A program made the translations under genes and the position numbers. 64,000 bases of DNA from Nonomuraea thailandensis (lineage in GTDB: Bacteria; Actinomycetota; Actinomycetes; Streptosporangiales; Streptosporangiaceae), in the NCBI RefSeq assembly GCF_024172165.1, contig NZ_JAMZEB010000002.1, positions 10,204,501 through 10,268,500 of the forward strand. The letters are read 5' to 3'. The notes beneath the pieces were generated by a model that worked only from the letters and a program-made list of their open reading frames with translations, was not told the origin of the DNA and ran no database searches. Below are positions 34,275 through 41,981 of this stretch, one piece after another. Position 1 is the first letter of the stretch, and each line of letters starts with the position of its first letter.

Positions 34275-34925
34275 TCACGAGAGGTACGTGACCTCGGTGC
34301 CGGCGGGCAGGCCGAAGACCCGGCAGGCCTCGTCGTCGAGCGCCTGTTGCGTCTCCCTTCCGCCGGCCTCCAGGTCCACGGCCCGCGGCGCGCCCTCGGG
34401 CGAGAACATCCGGCGGATCGACGGCAGGTTCATGTCGCCGTCCAGAGGCTCCTCCACCTCCCGGACGGCGAAGCGCTCCCCGGCCTGCTCTCCGGCCCGC
34501 TCTCCGGCCCGCTCGACGGTGAGGAGCAGCGGGCTGTGGAACCCGCTTCCGCCGACGAGCCCGGCCCCGGAGCGGGCCAGTTCCAGGCAGGCTGCCACGA
34601 CGCCGAGCAGGAGGTGCGGGTCCTTCCTGCGTACCTCGACGAACTCCTCGCGGCAGAACACGCGCGGACGCAGCTCCGGCCTCTCTGTGATCAGGAGGTA
34701 CTGCCCGACCCGCCCGGGATCCGTCTCCAGGTGGCGGTCGGCGGCCTCCAGGAGCGCCGCCCGCGTCGCCGAGTCGACCCGCAGGACCTCTTCCACGGCC
34801 GTGCCCGTCACCCCGGCCCGGAACGACCCACGGTCGGGCAGCGCGATGGCCGCGACCGCGACCGCCAGCGCCGCACCCGCCCAGACGGCTCGCCGCCGCC
34901 CCGAAGTCGCCACGATCGGCATCAT
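34275..34925 (-). CDS. Secreted or membrane-anchored protein of unknown function
   Basis: A 216-residue protein with a signal/anchor segment AVWAGAALAVAVAAIAL near residues 12-30 and an exported Glu/Arg-rich domain. Within that domain ERAGERAGEQAGERF (three degenerate AGE repeats) stands out. Start ATG 34925 behind AGGAG. I do not recognise the family. It converges with lysE, with only 17 bp between stops. Confidence 0.65.
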   Translation of the reverse strand: MMPIVATSGRRRAVWAGAALAVAVAAIALPDRGSFRAGVTGTAVEEVLRVDSATRAALLEAADRHLETDPGRVGQYLLITERPELRPRVFCREEFVEVRRKDPHLLLGVVAACLELARSGAGLVGGSGFHSPLLLTVERAGERAGEQAGERFAVREVEEPLDGDMNLPSIRRMFSPEGAPRAVDLEAGGRETQQALDDEACRVFGLPAGTEVTYLS

Positions 34926-35097
34926 GCCACCCGCGGCTCCTGGAAGACGGCGGCTTCCGCGTGGCCGTCTCGGGCTCGGCCCGGTGCCGCCCCGCCACGT
35001 GCACACCGGACGGCCCCGGCCTCACCTGCCTCCGCGCTCCACGGTTGTGCGGGTCACAAGTCTGGCGAGCGCCGACGGAACACCGCTGCGCCGCCGG

Positions 35098-35586
35098 TCA
35101 GGCGCGCAGGACGTTCTCCGCGAAGGCGCCCTCCATGTTGCCGCGCTCCTCGAAGACGAAGACGATGTACGTCTCGAAGTACTTGCTGCCCTGCCCCGCC
35201 GCGCGCGCGATGCCGACCTTGGTGCTGGACTTCCAGACGAGCTGGGTGAAGTGGCCGGCGTCGGAGGAGAACTTGGCGGCGTCGAAGTCGTAGCTCGAGA
35301 TCTCGTCGTACCACTTGTTGACCGCGTCCGACCCGGGCAGGGCCGCGGAGCCGCCGCCCCAGAAGATGTTCTCGCCCGTCTGGCCGCGCAGGCCGGTGTG
35401 CCCGGCCGCGAGCCCTTCCTGCTCGGAGCGGGAGAGCGCCCGCTCCTTGGCGTAGGCGTTGAGCTCCGGGTCCATGACCAGCGCAGGCGCGTGGTGCTTG
35501 GCCCGGTAGGCGTTGGCCTGGGCGAGTGCCTCGCTCTGGAACTCGGGGGTGGTGCTGTCCGGAAGTGCAGGGCGGGTTCCTGACAT
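35098..35586 (-). CDS. CAP/SCP-PR1 superfamily protein without signal peptide
   Basis: A 162-residue CAP-domain protein: NAYRAKHHAPALVMDPELN, GQTGENIFWGGGS and the signature GHFTQLVWKSSTKVGIARA are the classical blocks, with His residues at the expected cleft positions. Unlike most bacterial CAP proteins it has no signal peptide or anchor and begins MSGTRPALPDSTTPEF. It resembles intracellular GAPR-1-type members. Role unknown. Start ATG 35586. Confidence 0.9.
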   Translation of the reverse strand: MSGTRPALPDSTTPEFQSEALAQANAYRAKHHAPALVMDPELNAYAKERALSRSEQEGLAAGHTGLRGQTGENIFWGGGSAALPGSDAVNKWYDEISSYDFDAAKFSSDAGHFTQLVWKSSTKVGIARAAGQGSKYFETYIVFVFEERGNMEGAFAENVLRA

Positions 35587-36309
35587 GAGAGATCCTCTGA
35601 CAGCGTCGATGGGGGCCCTCCGGACGGTTCACCTCCGGCGGGGAGCGGCTTCGCCGCTCACCCTCATCATCTGCCGCCCAGCGGAATTCACCAGGCCCGC
35701 ATGCTGTCCAGGAGCGGACACGGCAGGCGGAAAGCCGCCCAGCCCCGCATGCGAACAGTTGTCGTGCCGCTTACGATTACTTCTTAGAGACGGCCGGGCA
35801 ATCATTGATGATTTCATGCGAACCCGGTATGAATGCCTGACGCATGCGTCGTCCTGGCTCCAGCGAGAATAGTCGATTCCGCTGGAGCTGAATGTCTTCA
35901 CTTCCTTCTCGGGTGATTCCCGGAAACCTTACAGGTGGCCGATGTGTTCCGGGTGTACGCACCCCTCGATGTGGCTACCTCGCCACGTGACCGGGGGATA
36001 GGTGTCGCGATGTGCGGAAGACCGGCGGCACCGTGGAGTCAGGACGGGACATAGTTGGAGATTTCGCCGGAGGGGTGGTATTCCAGATCCCTCCGCGGCG
36101 CGCGGCATTGCCTCGGGCCGGTGACCGCAGGTGTGAGGCCGGCGACGGGTTTGCTTTTGGGAGGATCGAGTCACTTGCAAGGCGCCTGTGAGCCCGCACA
36201 TCTATACAGGCATGGGCAGGCCGTGACGCCGAGGACCACACAAAGACGACTCTTTCTGATGTCGGCGGAACACGCATTATCCTTCCCATCAAGAAAGGCA
36301 GCGCTCCGT
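35587..36309. other. Gene-free region
   Basis: I find no supportable gene in these 720 bases. Base composition is less GC-rich than the flanks. A 9-bp inverted repeat, GCTCCAGCG (35857-35865) with CGCTGGAGC (35880-35888), could be a terminator or operator. The rest may be eroded sequence leading to the broken regulator that follows. Confidence 0.6.
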
Positions 36310-36555
36310 ATGGCGCTGGAGATCAAACCGCTCGGCCCCTGGCAGGTCCTGACCGGCGGCGAGCCGGTCCGGCTCGCCGGGCAACGACGCATCGGCGTGC
36401 CGGCCAGGCTCGCCCTGATGCCGGGCAAGCCGTCCTGCGCGACGGCCGCCTGCTCACCTCGCGGGAGGCGGCCGACATCCTCGCCCAGCCCGTGCCGGAG
36501 ACACCCCAGCCGATCAGGAACATGCTGTGACCGGCTCCGCGAACGGGCTGCCCCG
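36310..36555 (+). pseudogene. Remnant of SARP/BTAD-type regulator
   Basis: The frame from ATG 36310 reads LEIKPLGPWQVLTGGEPVRL, like the start of a SARP winged-helix domain. At about 36428 the similarity shifts frame and continues as AVLRDGRLLTSREAADILAQ to PIRNML and a TGA at 36528. A third frame then gives RLRERAAP, matching the usual RNxxxRLRE helix. At least two frameshifts and the loss of all downstream domains mark it as broken. Confidence 0.6.
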
Positions 36556-36559
36556 CCGG

Positions 36560-37003
36560 TCAGGAGGGGAGCGCGGCGCGCAGCCGCTCCGCGTAGGCGC
36601 GGCGGCGGTCGGCGGGGAGCCAGTCGGGCTGCGGGGGCGTGCCGTAGAGCTCATCCCCGGGGTAGCGGGGGAAGAGGTGCTGGTGGAAGTGCCAGACATC
36701 CTGGTTGCCGGCGGGCTCGTTGTGCTGGCGGGTGGAGACCCCCGCGCAGTCGTAGACGCTGCGCATGACGCGGGCGAGCAGCCGGGTGGCGTCGAAGATC
36801 GCGTGACCGTCGGCGGCGGGGAGGTCGTAGAGGTTCTCGTGATGGGCGACGGGGATGATCAGCAGGTGTCCCGCGTTCCGCGGCCACCAGCGAGGGCAGA
36901 TCATCGCGAAGACCCGCTCGTCGCGGTAGACCACGTCGGGTTCCCGGTCGGGGGTGAGGTGGCAGAACGGGCAGTGGTAGTCGGCGGGCGCGTGGGTGTG
37001 CAA
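36560..37003 (-). CDS. HIT family nucleotide-binding protein
   Basis: A 147-residue histidine-triad protein with CPFC near the N-terminus, AGHLLIIPVAHHENLYDLP and the triad NQDVWHFHQHLFPRY (HxHxH). HIT proteins hydrolyse or transfer nucleoside phosphates such as AMP-lysine or Ap4A. I choose TTG 37003 because GGGAG lies eight bases upstream and the sequence before it is not family-like; a longer start up to 37183 exists. It lies in the boundary region near the mobile element. Confidence 0.85.
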   Translation of the reverse strand: MHTHAPADYHCPFCHLTPDREPDVVYRDERVFAMICPRWWPRNAGHLLIIPVAHHENLYDLPAADGHAIFDATRLLARVMRSVYDCAGVSTRQHNEPAGNQDVWHFHQHLFPRYPGDELYGTPPQPDWLPADRRRAYAERLRAALPS

Positions 37004-37120
37004 GGGGCGTCTCCCTGGCTGGTGGCCGGCGTCCGAGGAGTCTAGTTCCGGCGAGGCTCGCTGCGCTGGTCGCGCGTGGGGAGCCCAAGGGGTGTCGCAA
37101 CGACCCGCCACACTTTCTCT

Positions 37121-37387
37121 GTGACCAGAGACCGGCCCGGACTTATCAGCCCCGGCGACCTCTACGAGGACTGCTCTTTCCATCCCGTACTCTGCACCTT
37201 CAACGACGGTGATCGGATCGAGGGAATTTCCCTGATCGACGCCTCCATGCCGCGCGCCTGCTCCGTCGGCTTCTGCGGAGTGATCAAACTATCCATCGAC
37301 GACGTCATCGCTGCGCGCACCGACTGGTCTGCCTACCTCACTCGACGCAAGGCCGAGTTCGAGCGGGAATCTGGCTCAGAAGCTTGA
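37121..37387 (+). CDS. Conserved actinobacterial hypothetical protein
   Basis: An 88-residue protein with SPGDLYEDCSFHPVLC, a short acidic loop, GISLIDASMPRACSVGFCGV and KLSIDDVIA. I recall the pattern LYEDC..HP.LC...GISL.DGS.PRSCS..HCG from many actinobacterial hypothetical proteins; cysteine spacing suggests metal binding. GTG 37121 is chosen since the earlier in-frame codons are not family-like. Its stop is only 11 bp from the first recognisable sequence of the eroded mobile element. Confidence 0.72.
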   Translation: MTRDRPGLISPGDLYEDCSFHPVLCTFNDGDRIEGISLIDASMPRACSVGFCGVIKLSIDDVIAARTDWSAYLTRRKAEFERESGSEA

Positions 37388-37397
37388 CGAAGCCTTC

Positions 37398-37470
37398 CAG
37401 TGTTACAGCAGACCTTGCGCGCAGCACGCTGGAAAGACTTTGCGAAGCGCCGTTCCGGTTCTGCATCGGG
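37398..37470 (+). repeat. Left-end sequence of an eroded older element
   Basis: CAGTGTTACAGC (37398-37409) and TGCGAAGCGCCGTT (37441-37454) recur at 38597-38608 and 38641-38654 in the left end of the intact AICE, at almost constant spacing and with similar sequence between them. This marks a second, older left end. Confidence 0.65.
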
Positions 37471-37477
37471 CTGCCGC

Positions 37478-38083
37478 TCAACCCCCAACGGGTTCCGCGC
37501 CGAGGAACCGCAGTCTCCGCAGGTCCGTAGAGAAGGAGAGACCGGTGATGCTGCTCGCCAAGGCGAACGAACTCTCCAGCGGGTGGTCGATCGTCGGTCC
37601 ATCGATGTCGTGGTCGGGATCCAGCCCGACCTCGTGCATCTTTGTTGCGAAGCGATCTGGGTCACTGCCCGATCGCTCTTCTGGGTACATCGGGTCGAAC
37701 GAGACGACCGGCGTGCCATCGACGATATAGGCGAAGGTGTCCTCGGCATAGTCGTGGCGGCAGACCGACACGACCTCGGTGCCTCGCGAAACCGGGGCGT
37801 AGATGTTGTCGTCGACGGCGATCTGCCATCCCCCTGGTTCGATGACGACAGTCCAGTCGCCGACTCGGGCGGCTCCGATGTAACCGGCCGCGTCGGCCCT
37901 CATGCTCTCCACCGAGCGATGGTCCAGCTCGTCGAATGCCACCTCTTCCATGCTCTTCTCGTCTACGCCGAACCGGCGGAGGACTTCCTCTGGGGGGAGA
38001 TCACGGACGAAGGACACGCAGTAGATCTCTCCTAATGTCTCGTAGCCGGGGAAACAGAGGAGTTCGTCGGGGGCCTCTGCCAT
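37478..38083 (-). CDS. DUF6461-like protein, cargo of the older element
   Basis: A 201-residue acidic soluble protein: ETLGEIYCVSFVRDLPPEEV and LRRFGVDE at the start, GDWTVVIEPGGWQ, and VDGTPVVSFDPMYPEERSG near the end. This pattern resembles DUF6461, a family of unknown function common in actinomycetes. ATG 38083 follows AAGGAG at ideal spacing; an in-frame upstream extension is not supported. It lies between the two remnants of an eroded integrative element and is probably its only surviving cargo gene. Confidence 0.68.
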   Translation of the reverse strand: MAEAPDELLCFPGYETLGEIYCVSFVRDLPPEEVLRRFGVDEKSMEEVAFDELDHRSVESMRADAAGYIGAARVGDWTVVIEPGGWQIAVDDNIYAPVSRGTEVVSVCRHDYAEDTFAYIVDGTPVVSFDPMYPEERSGSDPDRFATKMHEVGLDPDHDIDGPTIDHPLESSFALASSITGLSFSTDLRRLRFLGAEPVGG

Positions 38084-38204
38084 GGTCGCTCCTTGGTTGC
38101 GTGAGCGGCATGATCGCAGCAATCGCCGACAAAACGGCTTCGGAAGGCCTGCCCTCTGCCCAGGGACAGCAGGGACACTCACGTTCTGAACTGTCCCTCA
38201 TCGC

Positions 38205-38332
38205 TGGAAGACCCTCTGGGTTCGGCCGGGCTGAGGGACGGTCGGCTCCAGGACGCCCGGCACACCGCCGCGACCGTCCTGCTGATCCTGGGAGTTCCCG
38301 AGCGAACCGTGATGGCCATCGAAACTGAGACT
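38205..38332 (+). pseudogene. Integrase 3'-end remnant
   Basis: From CTG 38231 to 38320 the sequence encodes 30 residues that differ from the intact integrase of the AICE at one position (LRDGRLQDARHT against LRDGRLHDARHT). Upstream, TGGAAG at 38205 aligns with the intact gene only after a one-base frameshift. Downstream, the last roughly 40 codons, including the catalytic Tyr, are deleted, and the similarity resumes at AACTGAGACT (38323) and the terminator next to the att core. Confidence 0.88.
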
Positions 38333-38340
38333 GGAAAGCA

Positions 38341-38376
38341 AGAAGGGGTGCGCCTTGATCACGGCACACCCCTTCT
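38341..38376. terminator. Hairpin next to the left att core
   Basis: AGAAGGGGTG at 38341-38350 pairs with CACCCCTTCT ending at 38376. It occupies the same place, relative to the integrase end and att core, as the hairpin at 52114-52150, supporting its origin as the integrase-end of an older element. Confidence 0.75.
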
Positions 38377-38437
38377 GAGCTGGCGGAGGATAGGGGATTT
38401 GAACCCCTGATAGGTTGCCCTATACACGCTTTCCAAG
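38374..38437. other. Left attachment core (64-bp direct repeat)
   Basis: Identical to 52148-52211. Positions 38381-38437 equal the 3' part of tRNA-Ser(GGA), from the anticodon arm to the CCA, on the minus strand; the tRNA 5' part is missing, so this is not a functional tRNA. The copies diverge right after CTTTCCAAG. Confidence 0.95.
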
Positions 38438-38529
38438 TCTGTGGACCTTCGTTCACGGCCGGTCATCAGGGTCTCTAGCTGGGCCCATGCTCACGCACCG
38501 ACGTGGGTGAACGTCCCCGGACGCGGGCG

Positions 38530-38552
38530 AACTGAGACCCTAAATGAGACCC
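38530..38552 (+). repeat. Arm-type repeats, left side of att
   Basis: AACTGAGACCC (38530-38540) and AAATGAGACCC (38542-38552) have a 12-bp period. The right end of the element carries the same 11-mer twice with the same period, so after excision both pairs flank the att core in direct orientation. Confidence 0.7.
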
Positions 38553-38670
38553 GCTGGAGGCGGAAGGGCTGTAACACTTGGTGGGCGCCGCCTCCTCAGT
38601 GTTACAGCCGTTTGTCGCGCGGAACGCGCTCAGAATGACGTGCGAAGCACCGTTTGATCTTTGCTCTTCA

Positions 38671-38790
38671 GGGACAGCAGAGACACCTCCGGCTCTGGTT
38701 GTCCCTCCTAGGCCACTCACGTTTGTGCTGGTCAGAGCTGTCTCAGGGACGCCGGGGACAGCAGGGACACCTTCTCTGTCCACGTTGTTG
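38671..38790 (-). repeat. GGGACA/TGTCCC repeats, inverted copy of the repA 3' end
   Basis: Read on the minus strand, 38790-38700 gives GGTGTCCCTGCTGTCCC, then a further GTCCCTGA, then GCTCTGACCAGCA. The plus strand at 50502-50560 gives GGTGTCCCGGCCGTCCC, then GTCCCTGAA, then GCTCTGACCAGCA. Both would encode VPAVP-type peptides. The left copy lacks the rest of the gene. Confidence 0.7.
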
Positions 38791-38842
38791 ACCCCCAGCC
38801 AGGGGGCGCATGGGCTTGCGGTGGGGCCCTGGCCGGGGGCGT

Positions 38843-39169
38843 TCAAGGGGCGGGATCGAGTGTCGAGGCGGCCCGCCACAGCGCGTTGACGAACTCCCGC
38901 CGGGTGTCGTCTGGCAATACACCGAGGATTGCGGCCAGCTCGGCGGCAAGTGCCGGGTCAATGTCGCGGACGTGGATACGGACACCATCCTCGAAGCGGG
39001 CGATGCGCACCACCGGAGGGTTCGGCGGCATGTGTCCGGCGAAGACTTCAATCGTGGCCTGGCCGACATGCCAGATGCCGAGTTGGGCTGCGTGCCCCGG
39101 CTGGTCATTCCGGCGGTGGGTGGACTGGCACCAGGCCACAGCACACCCAACCAGACCATCTACTGTCAC
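38843..39169 (-). CDS. AICE protein of unknown function (108 aa)
   Basis: A 108-residue soluble protein; residues 33-70 (WHVGQATIEVFAG, VVRIARFEDGVRIHV) look like a beta-rich unit and the end (DIDPALAAELAAILGVL) is helical. The GTG start overlaps the upstream stop as GTGA, so it is the third gene of a coupled minus-strand operon. No family recognised. Confidence 0.65.
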   Translation of the reverse strand: MTVDGLVGCAVAWCQSTHRRNDQPGHAAQLGIWHVGQATIEVFAGHMPPNPPVVRIARFEDGVRIHVRDIDPALAAELAAILGVLPDDTRREFVNALWRAASTLDPAP

Positions 39170-39822
39170 GGCTGCGCCTCCTGCTGTTCGGCCAATACCA
39201 GCGCCTCGTCACGGAGATCATGGAGCATCAGCCACGGCTGCTTGCCGAGCGCGTACCGAAGCCATTCGCTGCCCTTGTCGAGCAGCACATTGACCTCGTG
39301 GCACACCTTCACCGCTGGTACGGGGAGCGAGTCACCGGGTCCGGGCTCGTACAGGTCCACGGTGGCCGCGTACGGGCTGGTTCCTGCCACGCTTACGACG
39401 CGGGAGCGTTCGGCCAGACGCGGGCAGGTGGCCAGCGACTCAGGGATGCAGGCTCCGCATGTGGGTGGCAGGTTGGTGATGGAGGTGCCGTCCGGTGCGA
39501 TGTCGGGATCGTTGACGAACAGCCACCAGTAGCGGCCGTCAGGGCGCTGGCATGAGCAGCTGCACACCATGCACAGGTGCTCCCGCATCATGACGCGGGT
39601 GCGTGGCGTGTTGATCGCCTTCCACCGGAACTTCCCCGCCCGGTTCAACCCGTGCCGCACCCATAGCAGCCCGTGATCCCAGTCATCGTCTGTCGGGTCG
39701 GAGTAGGACAGGCGGATGTCCTCGACGATCGGGTCCCAATCGAAGAACAGCGGCAAGTCGAGCAGTTCGCCTGTCCACAGGTTCTGGTCGGGGATGCGCA
39801 ATCCGTTCCGAGTGCGATTCAC
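39166..39822 (-). CDS. AICE protein of unknown function with Cys clusters
   Basis: A 218-residue protein, WTGELLDLPLFFDWDPIVED near the start. The cluster CMVCSCSC (near residues 84-91) plus CGAC and CPRL further on may bind zinc, and GRYWWLFVNDPDIAPDG lies between. Similar short-operon proteins occur next to XRE regulators in actinomycete elements, but I cannot name the family. GTG start at 39822 overlaps the stop of a preceding small frame; its stop overlaps the next gene. Confidence 0.7.
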   Translation of the reverse strand: MNRTRNGLRIPDQNLWTGELLDLPLFFDWDPIVEDIRLSYSDPTDDDWDHGLLWVRHGLNRAGKFRWKAINTPRTRVMMREHLCMVCSCSCQRPDGRYWWLFVNDPDIAPDGTSITNLPPTCGACIPESLATCPRLAERSRVVSVAGTSPYAATVDLYEPGPGDSLPVPAVKVCHEVNVLLDKGSEWLRYALGKQPWLMLHDLRDEALVLAEQQEAQP

Positions 39823-40034
39823 ACCAGGTCCCCGCTCGGATCGTTCAATGCGGCGGCACGACCCGAGGTTGCGGCAGGGTCGTGGTCGTGCCGCCGCAGC
39901 CGCGCTGTCCCGGAGCGCGGCAACGACGCGATGGTGGACGTCTGGGAAGAGACGTCACCGCCGCGCCAGTCCATGTGGTTCTTGTCGTTCCAGACCGACA
40001 AGGCGGAGGAGTTGTTGTCCTGCACGAGTTCCAT
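39819..40034 (-). CDS. Possible small leader gene (71 aa)
   Basis: A 71-residue frame starting MELVQDNNSSALSVWNDKN whose TGA overlaps the GTG of the next gene (GTGA), the same coupling used elsewhere in this element. No strong Shine-Dalgarno is present and the second half is Arg/Thr-rich without clear structure, so it may not be a real protein. It faces the divergent XRE regulator. Confidence 0.4.
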   Translation of the reverse strand: MELVQDNNSSALSVWNDKNHMDWRGGDVSSQTSTIASLPRSGTARLRRHDHDPAATSGRAAALNDPSGDLV

Positions 40035-40125
40035 CACAGTCCGGCGTGGTACGACTGCGGGAGAGGACACTGGAGGCGCACCCGGATGCGCGCCCGTGTC
40101 CGCCTACCCCCGGAGGTGCATTCCG

Positions 40126-41361
40126 ATGAGCAATGCTCGCGCCTGGGCCAGGCGACTACGCACCGAGCGGTCCAGGCGAGGCTGGTCTCAGCGTGACCTC
40201 GCCCTGCAACTGTCCGCCGTCGCTGACAGGAAGCTCCCTGAGCCGGAGAGCATCGTGCGCCGGATCCGGGATCACGAATGCGGCAAGCACCGACCGGACG
40301 ACGAGTACGCGGAGCTGTACTGCCGTCTGTACGGGTTGAGTGAGTCCGCGCTCTTCGACGAGGAAGAAGGAGCGGCCGACCTGGGCGACGAGATCGACGC
40401 GATCGAGCTTGCCCGCCGGGCGGCGGCCAGCGACGTCAGTAGAGAGACGCTGGAACGGCTTGAGCTTGCCGTAGACGACCTGGCATCCGATTACCCTCGC
40501 ACACCACCGGCGCAGCTCCTTGGCCGCGTACGGCGGCATCTGGAGTACGTGACGCGCCTCTTCGACGGCAGGAAGACTCTCGCTGAGCACCGTCGTCTCC
40601 TCGTGGCAGGCGGTTGGCTGTCGCTGCTTGCGGCGACCTGCCACATCGACCTGCGGCAGTACCCGGCCGCCGCCGCGCGCCTTCGGACGGCTGGGCAGTT
40701 GGCCGGCCACGCCGGGCACGACGAGATCAGGGCATGGTGCCTGGAAACCGAGGCGTGGCAGGCCCTCACTGAGGGCGAGTTCCAGCACGCCATGATCCTG
40801 GCGCAGGGGGCGCAGGACGTCGCACCACGCACCAGCTCCGCGTTCATCCAGGCCACTGGGCAGGAGGGCCGGGCTTGGGCGCGGATGGGGAAGAGCACTG
40901 AAACCCGGGCCGTGCTGCATCGGATACACCGGATGGTGTCGCCGATGCCCATGCCGGACCGGCCCGAACATCACTTCCGGTACGACCCGGCCAAGAGCGA
41001 CGCCTACACCGCGACCACGCTTTCGTGGCTGGGCGACCCGGCCGCCGTGAACTACGCGCGTCAGGTGCTCGCACGACTGGAATCCGCCGTAGACGGGGGA
41101 CCACGCCCGCGTCGAGCGGCGTCGGCCCGCCTCGATCTAGCGCTGGCTTTGCTCTCCACCGACGAGCCAGGAGAAGCCGGATACGTCGCGCGCCAGGCCC
41201 TCATGAGTGGGCTCTTGGTGCCCTCGAACTACTGGCGCGCCAAGGAGGTCATCGCTGGGGTCGAAGAGCGCGGTCTGACGGAAGCCGAGGAGCTTCGTGA
41301 GGTCTACCGCGAGTTGTACGGGTCACCGTCGCAACCGCAGCGTCCCCAGATCAACTCTTGA
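40126..41361 (+). CDS. XRE-family regulator of the AICE (HTH plus TPR-like domain)
   Basis: A 411-residue regulator: HTH at residues 5-60 (WARRLRTERSRRGWSQRDLA) followed by a helical domain of about 330 residues with TPR-like units (RRLLVAGGWLSLLAATCHID, AWCLETEAWQALTEGEFQHA). This architecture is common in actinomycete plasmids and AICEs and in their hosts, often paired with small proteins like those divergent to it. ATG 40126 follows GGAGG. It may control the divergent three-gene operon. Confidence 0.85.
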   Translation: MSNARAWARRLRTERSRRGWSQRDLALQLSAVADRKLPEPESIVRRIRDHECGKHRPDDEYAELYCRLYGLSESALFDEEEGAADLGDEIDAIELARRAAASDVSRETLERLELAVDDLASDYPRTPPAQLLGRVRRHLEYVTRLFDGRKTLAEHRRLLVAGGWLSLLAATCHIDLRQYPAAAARLRTAGQLAGHAGHDEIRAWCLETEAWQALTEGEFQHAMILAQGAQDVAPRTSSAFIQATGQEGRAWARMGKSTETRAVLHRIHRMVSPMPMPDRPEHHFRYDPAKSDAYTATTLSWLGDPAAVNYARQVLARLESAVDGGPRPRRAASARLDLALALLSTDEPGEAGYVARQALMSGLLVPSNYWRAKEVIAGVEERGLTEAEELREVYRELYGSPSQPQRPQINS

Positions 41362-41427
41362 TGAGGCTGGCTTACCTGAGCGTTCTCATGCCTGGTTGAA
41401 GGGTGGTTTCATCGGTTGCAGACACAT

Positions 41428-41892
41428 CTATTCGTTCACGCTGGAGAGTGACACAAGAATGTAGGTTGCCCACTTCTTCGCATCAGCTTGCAGTGCTTCT
41501 CCTGCCGCTGGCTCCAGTTGTGCACCAAGCGATTCCAGATCCTCCACAGAGCCAAGCCTCGTGGTCGTCCCCTTCCAGCGACTCGACTCCATCTGAACCA
41601 TCACATCAGTAGAGCCAACTTCCTTCCACCCAAGCTGCTCCAGGCGATCGCGCGCGAGGTCGAGTGCTTCGGGAAAGTCGGCGGCCTGCATGTCGACCAC
41701 CAGAATCTCAATCACTTGTACAGTCCGCTCGTACATCGGGTCAGTGAAGGTCTGCGTGACGACGCGGCCGACGCTTCGCACTTCCGTGACCGCGCCAGGA
41801 TCCACCTTGATCACGGTCTCGGGCCACCACGCCGCATTGCAACCTGAAACGGTGACTAACAGGCACAGTGCCGCCAATAGGCGCTTGACCAT
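41428..41892 (-). CDS. Predicted lipoprotein of the AICE
   Basis: A 154-residue exported protein with signal peptide MVKRLLAALCLLVTVSGC; the lipobox VSGC puts the lipid-modified Cys at 18. The mature part is acidic with a predicted alpha-beta fold (VVDMQAADFPEALDLARDRL). Base composition is less GC-rich than its neighbours. As a lone lipoprotein in a conjugative element it could act in surface or entry exclusion; this is only a suggestion. Confidence 0.75.
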   Translation of the reverse strand: MVKRLLAALCLLVTVSGCNAAWWPETVIKVDPGAVTEVRSVGRVVTQTFTDPMYERTVQVIEILVVDMQAADFPEALDLARDRLEQLGWKEVGSTDVMVQMESSRWKGTTTRLGSVEDLESLGAQLEPAAGEALQADAKKWATYILVSLSSVNE

Positions 41893-41981
41893 GGAAATAT
41901 CCTTCTCTGCTTCTTCGCGTCCCGGGTGCCGTCTTAAGATGACTCCGCATGTTTCCGGAGCGTCTCAGTCTGCACACGGCG

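Larger units (their letters stand above)
38438..38842. other. Noncoding left end of the AICE
   Basis: This 405-bp stretch has no convincing gene. It holds two arm-type repeats (AACTGAGACCC at 38530 and AAATGAGACCC at 38542), and an inverted GGGTCTC at 38470. It also has a 12-bp perfect inverted repeat (GGCTGTAACACT 38567-38578 with AGTGTTACAGCC 38598-38609) and several GGGACA motifs between 38671 and 38790. The latter form an inverted copy of the 3' end of the RepA-like gene. Confidence 0.7.

Noticed and set aside
38381..38437. A second tRNA-Ser gene on the minus strand
   Set aside because: Only the 3' part from the anticodon arm is present; the acceptor 5' strand and D-arm are missing. It is the att scar of the element.
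39673..40125. 150-residue N-terminal extension of the AICE XRE regulator
   Set aside because: The extension is antisense to the divergent operon, and a strong GGAGG with ATG at 40126 starts a typical HTH protein.
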